Assembly: GCA_016180765.1 (NCBI GenBank)
Contig: JACPAP010000273.1
Span: forward strand, 1-15,782
Direction: 5' to 3'
DNA: 15,782 bases
DNA from: Gemmatimonadota bacterium
GTDB lineage: Bacteria; Gemmatimonadota; Gemmatimonadetes; Gemmatimonadales; GWC2-71-9
The notes beneath the pieces are model-generated. The model saw only the letters and a program-made list of their open reading frames with translations, searched no databases and had not been told where the DNA came from. Positions 1-5,919 of this stretch are shown here, one piece after another. Position numbers and translations under genes: made by a program. Within the stretch, counting starts at the first letter, position 1. Every line of letters begins with the position of its first letter.

Positions 1-1098
1 GGCGTATTGGAAATCCTGCCGGAAGGGTACGGGTTCCTCCGCAGCCAGGACTGGAATTACCTGTACGGCCCGGACGACATCTACGTGAGCCCCAGCCAGA
101 TCAAGCGGTTTGATCTGCGGACCGGGGACACGGTGCTGGGCCAGGTGCGGCCGCCCAAAGAGGGGGAGCGCTACCTCGCGCTGCTCAAGGTCGAGAAGGT
201 CAACTTCGACGACCCCGACAAGGCCAAGCACCGGATCGCGTTCGACAACCTCCGGCCGCGGTATCCGGAGCGCCGGGTGCGGCTGGAGCGCAAGGACACC
301 GACCTCTCGATGCGGGTCATGGATCTCCTCACCCCCATCGGGTTCGGCCAGCGCGGACTGATCGTCTCCCCACCCAAAGCCGGCAAGACCATCCTGCTCC
401 AGAAAGTCGCCAACTCCATCTCGGAGAATCACCCGGACGCCGTGTTGATCGTGTTGCTGATCGACGAGCGGCCGGAAGAGGTGACGGACATGGAGGAGAA
501 CGTGAAGGGCGCCGAGGTGATCTCGTCCACCTTCGACGAGCCGGCAGACCGGCACGTGCAGGTGGCGGACATGGTCATCGAAAAGTCGAGGCGACTGGTG
601 GAGCACGGGCGCGACGTGATCATTCTGCTGGTCTCCATCACCCGGTTGGCGCGGGCCCACAACGTAGTGATCCCGCATTCGGGCAAGATCCTGTCCGGCG
701 GGGTGGACGCCAACGCCCTCCAGAAGCCCAAGCGCTTCTTCGGCGCCGCGCGCAACATCGAGGGCGGAGGCTCCCTCACCATCATTGCGACGGCCCTGAT
801 CGAGACCGGGAGCCGGATGGACGAGGTGATTTTCGAAGAGTTCAAGGGGACCGGCAACTCGGAGATCCTGCTGGACCGGAAGATCGCCGACCGCCGAATA
901 TGGCCGTCGATGGACGTGGTCCGCAGCTCCACGCGCAAGGAAGAGCTGCTGCTCGACAAAGAGGAGCTCAACAAGGTCTACCTGTTGCGCAATTTCCTGG
1001 CCGACATGCCCCCGGTCGAGGCGATCGAGTTCTTGCTGGAGCGCATGAAGCGGACCAAGAGCAACAAGGAGTTCTTCGCGTCGATGCAGCAGGGATGA
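1..1098 (+). CDS. rho: Transcription termination factor Rho (5' end missing)
   Basis: Hexameric RNA-dependent ATPase that ends transcription by loading on nascent RNA and translocating. The reading frame is open from the first base, so the N-terminus lies outside the window; about 365 residues remain of a family length near 420. Visible in order: the cold-shock RNA-binding domain (GVLEILPEGYGFLR, then DDIYVSP), the Walker A motif SPPKAGKT near nt 367-390, Walker B-like LIVLLIDERPEEVTDM, the Q-loop region (GVDANALQKPKRFFGAARN), and the R-loop and C-terminal signature (FKGTGNSEILLDRKIADRR). All are intact and the C-terminus is complete. The stop TGA overlaps the ruvX ATG as ATGA, so ruvX and mltG are probably co-transcribed and translationally coupled. 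Identification is near certain; only the true start is unknown. Confidence 0.98.
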   Translation, partial: GVLEILPEGYGFLRSQDWNYLYGPDDIYVSPSQIKRFDLRTGDTVLGQVRPPKEGERYLALLKVEKVNFDDPDKAKHRIAFDNLRPRYPERRVRLERKDTDLSMRVMDLLTPIGFGQRGLIVSPPKAGKTILLQKVANSISENHPDAVLIVLLIDERPEEVTDMEENVKGAEVISSTFDEPADRHVQVADMVIEKSRRLVEHGRDVIILLVSITRLARAHNVVIPHSGKILSGGVDANALQKPKRFFGAARNIEGGGSLTIIATALIETGSRMDEVIFEEFKGTGNSEILLDRKIADRRIWPSMDVVRSSTRKEELLLDKEELNKVYLLRNFLADMPPVEAIEFLLERMKRTKSNKEFFASMQQG

Positions 1099-1601
1099 CG
1101 GCACGGGAAACGGGAAAAGGGAAAGGGGAAGGGGAGCACGCCGGTCGTGCCTTTCCCGTTTCCCGTTTCCCCTTTCCCCGGTACGGGCGTCTCCTCGCCA
1201 TCGACTGGGGCACCAAGCGCATCGGCCTCGCCATCTCGGATCCGGCTCAGACCGTGGCCACGCCACTTGGCACCCTCACCCGCCGCGCGGGTAGACGGTT
1301 TCCGATGGCCCAGCTCAGACCCTACCTCGAGACCTACCACCCCGTCGGGGTGTTGCTGGGCCTCCCGCTCGACGCCTCGGGCGCCGAAAGCGCGGCGGCG
1401 CAGGCCGCTCGCGAGACCGGCGCGTTGATCGCCACCAAGACCGGACTTCCGGTCGCGTACTGGGATGAGCGGATGACCACGGCTCGGGTGCACCGGGCGC
1501 AGCGGGAGACGGGCGGGGCGGGAGCCGGTGCGCGGCGCACGGCGGACCCGCTGGCGGCGACGCTGCTGCTGCAGGCATGTCTGGACCACCGACGTTCATG
1601 A
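1095..1601 (+). CDS. ruvX: YqgF/RuvX family RNase H-fold nuclease (Holliday-junction resolvase-like, pre-16S rRNA maturation)
   Basis: YqgF-family nuclease, linked in E. coli to 16S rRNA 5' maturation and proposed as a Holliday-junction resolvase. Seen: the first acidic motif LLAIDWGTKRIGLAISDP, GVLLGLPLDASG, the DERMTT motif, and the C-terminal TADPLAATLLLQACLD helix with the last acidic residue. The family normally starts only a few residues before the LAIDWG strand. Here about 30 extra residues precede it, rich in Gly-Lys-Gly-Glu and Phe-Pro, and they are encoded by an inverted GGGAAAN array. No start codon in frame lies between the array and the domain, so ATG 1095, overlapping the rho stop, is the only sensible start. 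Its own stop overlaps the mltG ATG. The family call is firm; whether the extension is tolerated or functional is unknown. Confidence 0.93.
   Translation: MTARETGKGKGEGEHAGRAFPVSRFPFPRYGRLLAIDWGTKRIGLAISDPAQTVATPLGTLTRRAGRRFPMAQLRPYLETYHPVGVLLGLPLDASGAESAAAQAARETGALIATKTGLPVAYWDERMTTARVHRAQRETGGAGAGARRTADPLAATLLLQACLDHRRS
1104..1180. repeat. Head-to-head GGGAAAN heptamer array (large imperfect hairpin)
   Basis: The left arm (about 1104-1135) is a run of 7-nt units GGGAAAC, GGGAAAA, GGGAAAG and a degenerate one. The right arm (about 1151-1179) is TTTCCCG, TTTCCCG, TTTCCCC, TTTCCCC. Between them GCACG-CCGGT-CGTGC makes a perfect 5-bp stem with a 5-nt loop. The whole could fold into an imperfect stem of about 35 bp starting six bases after the rho stop. 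It lies in the 5' part of the ruvX reading frame and is translated. There is no T-tract, so a classical terminator is unlikely. It shares architecture with three other junctions in this window. Confidence 0.85.
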
Positions 1602-2638
1602 CTCGGATGGGCCGGTGGGCCGTGCTCGTGCCGTTCCAACGGTTCAGACCAAGTACGTTGCTCTCGGCGCCTTTGGCGATACCAGTTGGAACGGCACTCG
1701 TCCTGGCCATGGCCTGCCGGGCCGGGGGGCCCAACGGGCCCCGGGTCCAGGTCACCATCCCCCCCGGCGCCACCCTCTCGACCACGGCCGAGAGCCTCCG
1801 GGCGCATGGCGTGATCGGCTCCCCCGCCGCGTTCTCCTTCTACGCCCGCCTGTTCGGCAAGTCCGACGAGATCAAGGCCGGGGTCTACGAGTTCGTCCCC
1901 AACCTGCCGGTGCTCCGGGTCCTCAAGGTGGTGACCAGCGGGCGCGAGGCTCTCCGCCGCCTGGTGGTTCCTGAGGGCCTGATGCTGAGCGAGGTCGCGG
2001 CCTCCGTCGCGCAGCAACTCGGGATTCCGGCTCCCGACTTCACGGCCGCCGCGCACGACTCCGCGCTGGCCCGGCGGGTGGGCGCCGCCCCAGGCGTGCT
2101 GGAAGGCTACCTCTACCCCAGCACCTATCTGGTCCGACACGGCGTCACCGCGCCGGAGGTGGTGCGCATGATGGTGGAAGAGTTCGAGGCGCGCTGGCGG
2201 CCCGAATGGAACGCCCGGCTCCACGCGCTGCGCCTCACCCGTCGCGAGATCGTGACCTTGGCGTCCATTATCGAGGGCGAGGTCCGCTTCGGCCCCGACC
2301 GGCCCTATGTGTCGTCCGTCTATCACAACCGCCTGGAACGGGGCATGCGCCTCCAGGCGGACCCTACCGTGATCTATGCGCTGGGCCGCCGGCGCCGGTT
2401 GTTCGAGAAGGACTATCAGGTCCGCTCGCCGCACAATACCTATCTGATCAAGGGCCTGCCGCCTACGCCCATCGGCCAGCCGTCGTCGGCCAGCATGGAG
2501 GCCGCCCTCTATCCGGAGCGCACCGGCTTCCTGTATCTGGTGGCGCGCCCCGACGGCAAGCATGTATTCTCCCGGACGCTTCGCGAGCACGTGCGGGCCG
2601 TGGCGGAGGTGCGGCGGATGACCGCGGACGGACGGTGA
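1598..2638 (+). CDS. mltG: Endolytic murein transglycosylase MltG (YceG-like)
   Basis: Membrane-anchored lytic transglycosylase that cuts nascent glycan strands in the periplasm and sets peptidoglycan chain length. The catalytic signature LASIIEGEV puts the predicted catalytic Glu at residue 226, followed by VSSVYHNRLERGMRLQADPTVIYALG, PHNTYLIKGLPPTPIGQPS and YLVARPDGKHVFS, all standard for the family; 346 residues is a normal length. A LysM-like segment (TIPPGATLSTTAESLRAHGVI, given here in parts: residues about 54-73) precedes the core. Start ATG 1598 overlaps the ruvX stop as ATGA; an upstream in-frame ATG at 1577 is less likely. Residues 11-33 of the N-terminal hydrophobic anchor are encoded by a 70-bp palindromic repeat element. 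A lipobox-like AMAC at residues 37-40 is imperfect, so a transmembrane anchor is preferred over a lipoprotein. Confidence 0.95.
   Translation: MTRMGRWAVLVPFQRFRPSTLLSAPLAIPVGTALVLAMACRAGGPNGPRVQVTIPPGATLSTTAESLRAHGVIGSPAAFSFYARLFGKSDEIKAGVYEFVPNLPVLRVLKVVTSGREALRRLVVPEGLMLSEVAASVAQQLGIPAPDFTAAAHDSALARRVGAAPGVLEGYLYPSTYLVRHGVTAPEVVRMMVEEFEARWRPEWNARLHALRLTRREIVTLASIIEGEVRFGPDRPYVSSVYHNRLERGMRLQADPTVIYALGRRRRLFEKDYQVRSPHNTYLIKGLPPTPIGQPSSASMEAALYPERTGFLYLVARPDGKHVFSRTLREHVRAVAEVRRMTADGR
1626..1699. mobile_element. Palindromic repeat element copy 1, in frame inside mltG
   Basis: The element spans 1628-1697 (70 bp) with perfect 13-bp terminal inverted repeats GTGCCGTTCCAAC / GTTGGAACGGCAC. Both sides are flanked by TC, giving CTC-element-TCG, as expected for a 2-bp duplication in CTCG. 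Element plus one duplication is 72 bp, so the mltG frame is preserved. Its first 27 bases match copy 2 at 23 positions, and its last 26 match copy 2 at 22 positions, in the same orientation; the middles differ. Read in the mltG frame it encodes VPFQRFRPS...VGTA. No transposase is present, so it must be non-autonomous if it is mobile. The homology is seen directly; mobility is inferred. Confidence 0.75.
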
Positions 2639-2681
2639 GACGTGAGAGGGACTTCTCACTTCTCACATCTCACGTCTTACG
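2635..2681. terminator. GTGAGAN heptamer inverted array between convergent mltG and thiE
   Basis: Two GTGAGAN units (2635-2648) on the plus strand face four TCTCACN-type units (2654-2681; the last is TCTTACG), so the outer arms acgtgaga / tctcacgt can pair around a short loop. The left array overlaps the last codons of mltG and the right array overlaps the last codons of thiE. Its place between converging genes suits a bidirectional transcription barrier, although no U-tract follows the stem. Terminator function is inferred from position; the repeat itself is plain. Confidence 0.6.
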
Positions 2682-3251
2682 GCCGGCCAGCGCCTGGTCC
2701 ACGGCTTCCCGTATCCGTTTCGCCGCCCCCTGGACGTCGGCGGCGGCGAAGATCGCGCTGATCACCGCGACGCCCCGGGCGCCGGCCTGGATCAGTGAGC
2801 CCGCGTTGTCCGCCGTGATGCCGCCGATGCCGATGACCGGCATCCCGGCGGGCGCCAGCGCGGCGAGCGCATGAAAACCCGGAAGCCCAATCGGGGCCCC
2901 GGTATCCGCCTTGCTGGCCGTGGCGAACACCGAGCCGACGCTCCAGTAGTCCGGGCCGGCCCGGCCCGCGGCAGCCGCTTCGGCCGGCGTCCCGACCGAG
3001 ACGCCGATCCGAAAGCCCCGCGGGGCTACCAGCCGCAGGGCTTCTACCGGGAGGTCGTCGGCCCCGACGTGCACCAGCTCGTCACGGAGGCGGCGGGCCG
3101 CGGCCAGCATCGCACCCGCGCCGGCCCGCTTCATGCGCAGCTGGAGGGCCGTGGCGCCGCCTGCCTCCGCGGCGCGCGCGGCCAGGACGAGGTCGCCACC
3201 CCGCAGCACGTCGGGGTCCACGATCGCGAGCAGACGCAGGTCAACCGTCAC
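2670..3251 (-). CDS. thiE: Thiamine-phosphate synthase ThiE with internal deletion (probably impaired)
   Basis: ThiE joins the HMP pyrophosphate and thiazole phosphate moieties to make thiamine phosphate. Recognisable are the first strand LRLLAIVD, the QLRMK pyrophosphate-binding motif (residues 37-41), GVSVGT, VFATASKADTGAPIG, VIGIGGITADNA and GVAVISAIF. Start GTG 3251 sits just before the first core strand; the frame stays open upstream only because it runs through palindromic element copy 2. At 193 residues it is short. Between LRDEL and VHVGADDLPVE (nt about 3074) the usual strand with the VNDR motif and the following helix are absent, about 20-25 residues. The conserved Asn-Asp that binds Mg-pyrophosphate is therefore missing. 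The frame is intact, so this is either a degraded gene, an unusual variant or an assembly artefact. Confidence 0.85.
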   Translation of the reverse strand: MTVDLRLLAIVDPDVLRGGDLVLAARAAEAGGATALQLRMKRAGAGAMLAAARRLRDELVHVGADDLPVEALRLVAPRGFRIGVSVGTPAEAAAAGRAGPDYWSVGSVFATASKADTGAPIGLPGFHALAALAPAGMPVIGIGGITADNAGSLIQAGARGVAVISAIFAAADVQGAAKRIREAVDQALAGRKT

Positions 3252-3358
3252 GAGTGCCGTTCCAACTGTTCGGGCCGAGTCACCGCCGGCCGACCTTGGC
3301 GGTTGCCCTGCGTTCGCGGCAAACGGCAGATTTGACGAAACCAATGGGAACGGCACGA
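3252..3358. mobile_element. Palindromic repeat element copy 2, between thiE and aroH starts
   Basis: The element spans 3254-3356 (103 bp) with a 10-bp identical terminal repeat GTGCCGTTCC / GGAACGGCAC, and further partial pairing inward. GA flanks it on both sides (CGA-element-GAG), consistent with a 2-bp duplication in CGAG, the reverse complement of the copy 1 target. Its ends match copy 1, while a middle about 33 bp longer carries its own stems: ACCGCC/GGCGGT and TTGCC/GGCAA. Element plus one duplication is 105 bp, again a multiple of three, and the frames leading into thiE and into aroH both stay open through it. It separates two divergent start codons that would otherwise be about 11 bp apart. 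Confidence 0.75.
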
Positions 3359-3367
3359 GGAGACGAC

Positions 3368-3724
3368 ATGCCGGTCCGCGGCATCCGGGGCGCCATCACC
3401 GTGGAGCGCGACACGCCTCAGGACATCCTGGCGGCGACGCGCGAGCTGCTGGCGGCGATGGCCCAGGCCAACCAGCTCGAGCCCGACGACATCGCCAGCG
3501 TGCTGTTCACCACCACGCCGGACCTCTCCGGGGACTATCCCGCCCGCGCCGCGCGCGAGCTGGGGTGGAGCGCGGTCCCGCTCTTGGGCGCCACCGAAAT
3601 GCACGTCCCCGGCGCCCTGGCGCGGTGCATCCGCGTCCTGCTGCACGTCAATACCACCACGCACCCCTCACGCATCAAACATATCTACCTGCGCGAGGCC
3701 CGCGCCCTGCGCCCGGATCGGTGA
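3368..3724 (+). CDS. aroH: Chorismate mutase, AroH type
   Basis: Monofunctional trimeric chorismate mutase of the Bacillus AroH fold, converting chorismate to prephenate for Phe and Tyr synthesis in the cytoplasm. The 118-residue length matches the family. Seen: the N-terminal RGIRGAITVERDT with the substrate-binding Arg at residue 7, SVLFTTTPDL, Glu77 in ATEMHVPGALARCIRV, Arg89 in the same block, and Tyr107 in IKHIYLREARALRPD. These correspond to Bacillus Arg7, Glu78, Arg90 and Tyr108. Start ATG 3368 has a GAGGAG ribosome-binding site seven to twelve bases upstream. That site directly abuts the end of palindromic element copy 2. The stop overlaps the next gene's GTG, so the two are likely co-translated. 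Confidence 0.96.
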   Translation: MPVRGIRGAITVERDTPQDILAATRELLAAMAQANQLEPDDIASVLFTTTPDLSGDYPARAARELGWSAVPLLGATEMHVPGALARCIRVLLHVNTTTHPSRIKHIYLREARALRPDR

Positions 3725-4881
3725 CGCCCGCCGTCGTGGTCTCCGCCAAGGGCGCGGCGCGGTGGCGGCAGGGACACCCGTGGATCTACCGCTCCGACGT
3801 CCTGACGACCGGGCGGACGCCGGCCGGGCCGGTACCGGTCACGGACCGGTCGGGGCGATTCCTGGGGCAGGCACTGTTCAGTCCGGCGTCCGAGATCCGG
3901 CTGCGCCTGCTGACCCGCGAAGAGGACCCACTCGACGGCGCCTGGTGGCGGGCCCGGGTGGAGGCGGCCGCCGCGCGACGCGCCGATCTCCCCCCGAATA
4001 CGACCGCCTATCGTGTGGTGCACGCCGAGGGCGACGGGCTGCCGTCGCTGATCGTGGATCGCTACGGTGACGTCGTGGTGGCGCAGATCCTCTCGGCCGG
4101 CCTGGAGGCGATCCGTCCCCTCGTGCTGGAGGCGATCCAGGAGACCTTGCGACCCCAGGGCGTCTTGCTGCGAAACGACGCCGCGGTTCGGCGGCATGAG
4201 GGCCTCCCCCTCGAGATCCTGGAGGCCGCAGGCTCCGTGCCGGATACGGTCGAGGTCCAGGAGGGCGGCATTCGCTACCTGGTTTCGCCACGCGAAGGCC
4301 AGAAGACCGGGGCGTTCCTCGATCAGCGGGAGAATCGCCTGCTGCTGGGCCGGCTGGCACAGGGCGACGGGCTGGACGTGTTCACCTACCAGGGGTTGTT
4401 CGCGCTCCACGTGGCCGGTCGGTGCCCCAGGGTCCTGGCGGTGGACAGCAGCACGGCCGCGCTGGCCGTGGCCCGGAGGAACGCCGCGCTGAACGCTCGC
4501 GACAACGTGGCATGGCGCGAGGCGAACGCGTTCGATCTGCTGCGCGCGCTGGAGCGCGAGGGCAGGACCTTCGGTACCATCGTGCTCGATCCTCCGGCCT
4601 TCGCCAAGCAGAAGAGCGCCGTGCCCCGGGCGCTCGCCGGGTACAAGGAGATCAACCTGCGTGCGCTGCGGCTGTTGGCGCCCGGCGGCGTCTTGTTCAC
4701 GGCGTCCTGCTCGTTCCACGTGAACCGCGCCGCATTCCTCGACATGCTTGCCGCCGCCGCGGCCGACAGCGGCCGGCGCGTAGTCCTGGAGCAGGTGACC
4801 GGCCAGAGCAGCGACCACCCCGAGCTGCTGACGGTGCCGGAGACCGGGTACCTCAAAGGCGCGCTGCTGCGCGTACTCTAG
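3721..4881 (+). CDS. Class I SAM-dependent rRNA methyltransferase (RlmI/YwbD-like)
   Basis: PUA-like N-terminal domain (residues about 2-70, with GHPWIYRSDV) joined to a Rossmann methyltransferase, as in 23S rRNA m5C methyltransferase RlmI. Visible: VVHAEGDGLPSLIVDRYGD (residues 100-118), GQKTGAFLDQRENR (193-206), a SAM-binding motif I variant DVFTYQGLFALHVA (219-232; the family more often has Y-T-G-G), the acidic VDSS at the end of the next strand, the catalytic-loop motif DPPAFAKQK (290-298), and SCSFH (329-333). The GTG start overlaps the aroH stop as GTGA, with no space for a separate promoter. The exact rRNA target cannot be told from sequence, so no symbol is given. Its stop shares a CTAG with the convergent SdpI-like gene. 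Confidence 0.9.
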   Translation: MTPAVVVSAKGAARWRQGHPWIYRSDVLTTGRTPAGPVPVTDRSGRFLGQALFSPASEIRLRLLTREEDPLDGAWWRARVEAAAARRADLPPNTTAYRVVHAEGDGLPSLIVDRYGDVVVAQILSAGLEAIRPLVLEAIQETLRPQGVLLRNDAAVRRHEGLPLEILEAAGSVPDTVEVQEGGIRYLVSPREGQKTGAFLDQRENRLLLGRLAQGDGLDVFTYQGLFALHVAGRCPRVLAVDSSTAALAVARRNAALNARDNVAWREANAFDLLRALEREGRTFGTIVLDPPAFAKQKSAVPRALAGYKEINLRALRLLAPGGVLFTASCSFHVNRAAFLDMLAAAAADSGRRVVLEQVTGQSSDHPELLTVPETGYLKGALLRVL

Positions 4882-5531
4882 GTTTGGCGAGCCCCTGCGC
4901 GCTCCCGCCGCCACCAGAGGTACGAGAGCACCACCGGCACCACCGCCACCAGGGCGATGGTCGCGATCAGGATGGGCAGCGCGGCCCCGGCCGGCACGAA
5001 CAGGCTCAGCACGACGAGCGCGCCACCGGTCACCAGGATCCAGCCACCCACCCGGTGCGTGCGACGCCACACGCGGTCGCTGGACAAGGTCCATGGCGTG
5101 CGAATACCGATGAACCAGTTCGGCTCGACCCGCGTGATGTAGTTCCCGATCACGATGAGCAACACGCCCACACCGGCAGCCACCACTCGGTCCATCCGGA
5201 CCGGAGCGCCCAGGCCGTAAGCCAGCACCGCGAGGTGGATCACGCCAAAGAAGACAATGACGCCATTGAAGATCAGCCAGTACGTGCTGGCGAACTTCGG
5301 GTAGTTCTTCCCCTTCGGGTCAATGCGGGGCAGTACGCTCAGCAACCCCCGCATGGCCAGGATCATCAGCGGCAGCAGCACGGCGGCGAGCAGCTTGGAG
5401 CCGTAGCCGTCGGGCTGGCCGCTCAGGCTCCAGTGGATCGCCACCCGCGGCGGCAAGCGCGGGTACGCCCAGGCTGAGGCGGCCGCCGCGAGGGCAGCCA
5501 CGATGTAGCCCAGCCAGCGACTGCGCATCAT
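4878..5531 (-). CDS. SdpI-like integral membrane protein (DUF1648 / SdpI family)
   Basis: Membrane protein related to Bacillus SdpI, which gives immunity to the SDP toxin and works with the autorepressor SdpR. At 217 residues it has about six hydrophobic helices (around residues 7-22, 46-66, 82-105, 114-131, 162-180, 184-206). The DUF1648 motif RVAIHWSLSGQPDGYGSK (29-46) and the SdpI/YhfL signature NWFIGIRTPWTLSSDRVW (138-155) followed by RRTHRVGGW are clear. Start ATG 5531 overlaps the stop of the ArsR gene (ATGA); a second ATG follows immediately. A longer reading frame reaches 5885 but only by running through the ArsR gene in another frame. No toxin gene lies nearby, so an actual immunity role is unproven. 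Confidence 0.88.
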   Translation of the reverse strand: MMRSRWLGYIVAALAAAASAWAYPRLPPRVAIHWSLSGQPDGYGSKLLAAVLLPLMILAMRGLLSVLPRIDPKGKNYPKFASTYWLIFNGVIVFFGVIHLAVLAYGLGAPVRMDRVVAAGVGVLLIVIGNYITRVEPNWFIGIRTPWTLSSDRVWRRTHRVGGWILVTGGALVVLSLFVPAGAALPILIATIALVAVVPVVLSYLWWRRERAGARQT

Positions 5532-5794
5532 GATCGCCTCCCAAGCAGCTTCATCAGATAGCGCACCAGGTCCTGCGACACCGTCGTGTTGATGCGATAG
5601 CGGATGCTCTGACCTTCCCGCTCGGCCGTGACCAGCTCCGCCTCCTTCAGCACCCGCAGATGGTGCGAGACCGAAGGGAAGGCGATGCTGAACTGGCTCG
5701 CGATCTCTCCGGCGGTGCGGTCGCGCTCGGCCAACAGTTCGAGGATGCGGCGGCGGGTGGGGTCGGCGAGCGCCCGAAACGCGGTATCGGCCAT
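5528..5794 (-). CDS. ArsR-family winged-helix repressor (SdpR-like)
   Basis: An 88-residue winged-helix DNA-binding protein. The start MADTAFRALADPTRRRILELLAERD is the ArsR first helix, the recognition helix region lies at about residues 28-52 (TAGEIASQF, PSVSHHLRVLKEAELV), and the wing is VTAEREGQSIRYRIN. There are no cysteines in the alpha3 or alpha5 positions used by metal sensors, so metal sensing is unlikely. Pairing with a downstream SdpI-like gene matches the sdpRI arrangement, where the repressor controls its own operon and responds to its membrane partner (known for Bacillus, inferred here). An AT-rich inverted repeat lies just upstream of the ATG and could be its operator. Confidence 0.93.
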   Translation of the reverse strand: MADTAFRALADPTRRRILELLAERDRTAGEIASQFSIAFPSVSHHLRVLKEAELVTAEREGQSIRYRINTTVSQDLVRYLMKLLGRRS

Positions 5795-5807
5795 GGTCCA
5801 GTGTTAG

Positions 5808-5831
5808 ATATTTCGACAAATGTCTCAATAT
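5808..5831. promoter_or_regulatory. AT-rich inverted repeat, candidate operator/promoter of the arsR-sdpI pair
   Basis: A short AT-rich island in otherwise GC-rich DNA reads ATATT...AATAT with CGACAAATGTC between, 14 bases upstream of the ArsR start. On the minus strand it also offers weak promoter-like sequence (TTGTCG, then further A/T). Position and symmetry suit autoregulation by the ArsR protein. The arms are only 5 bp, so this rests mostly on context. Confidence 0.4.
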
Positions 5832-5919
5832 GTCAAGGCCCCGGGCACGGCGGCTGGCGTTGACAGTCCTCCAGGAACTCGGCAAGGTTGCGTGCTATGC
5901 CGCCGGCCCGCTTCTGAGC

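Noticed and set aside
1104..1180. CRISPR array or direct-repeat array
   Set aside because: Units are 7 nt with no spacers and are arranged head to head; the same applies to the other short-unit arrays.
1628..1697. Element copy 1 as a Rho-independent terminator
   Set aside because: It lies within coding sequence near the start of mltG, has no T-tract, and a homologous copy sits at a divergent promoter region.
3252..3356. N-terminal extension of ThiE through element copy 2
   Set aside because: ThiE normally begins close to its first strand LRLLAIVD; the 35 extra residues are encoded by the repeat.
3254..3367. N-terminal extension of AroH through element copy 2
   Set aside because: AroH aligns from MPVRGIRGA and has a GAGGAG site right before ATG 3368; the extension is element sequence only.
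4878..5885. 335-residue version of the SdpI-like protein
   Set aside because: The first 118 residues run through the ArsR gene in another frame and have no family similarity; ATG 5531 overlapping the ArsR stop fits the family start.
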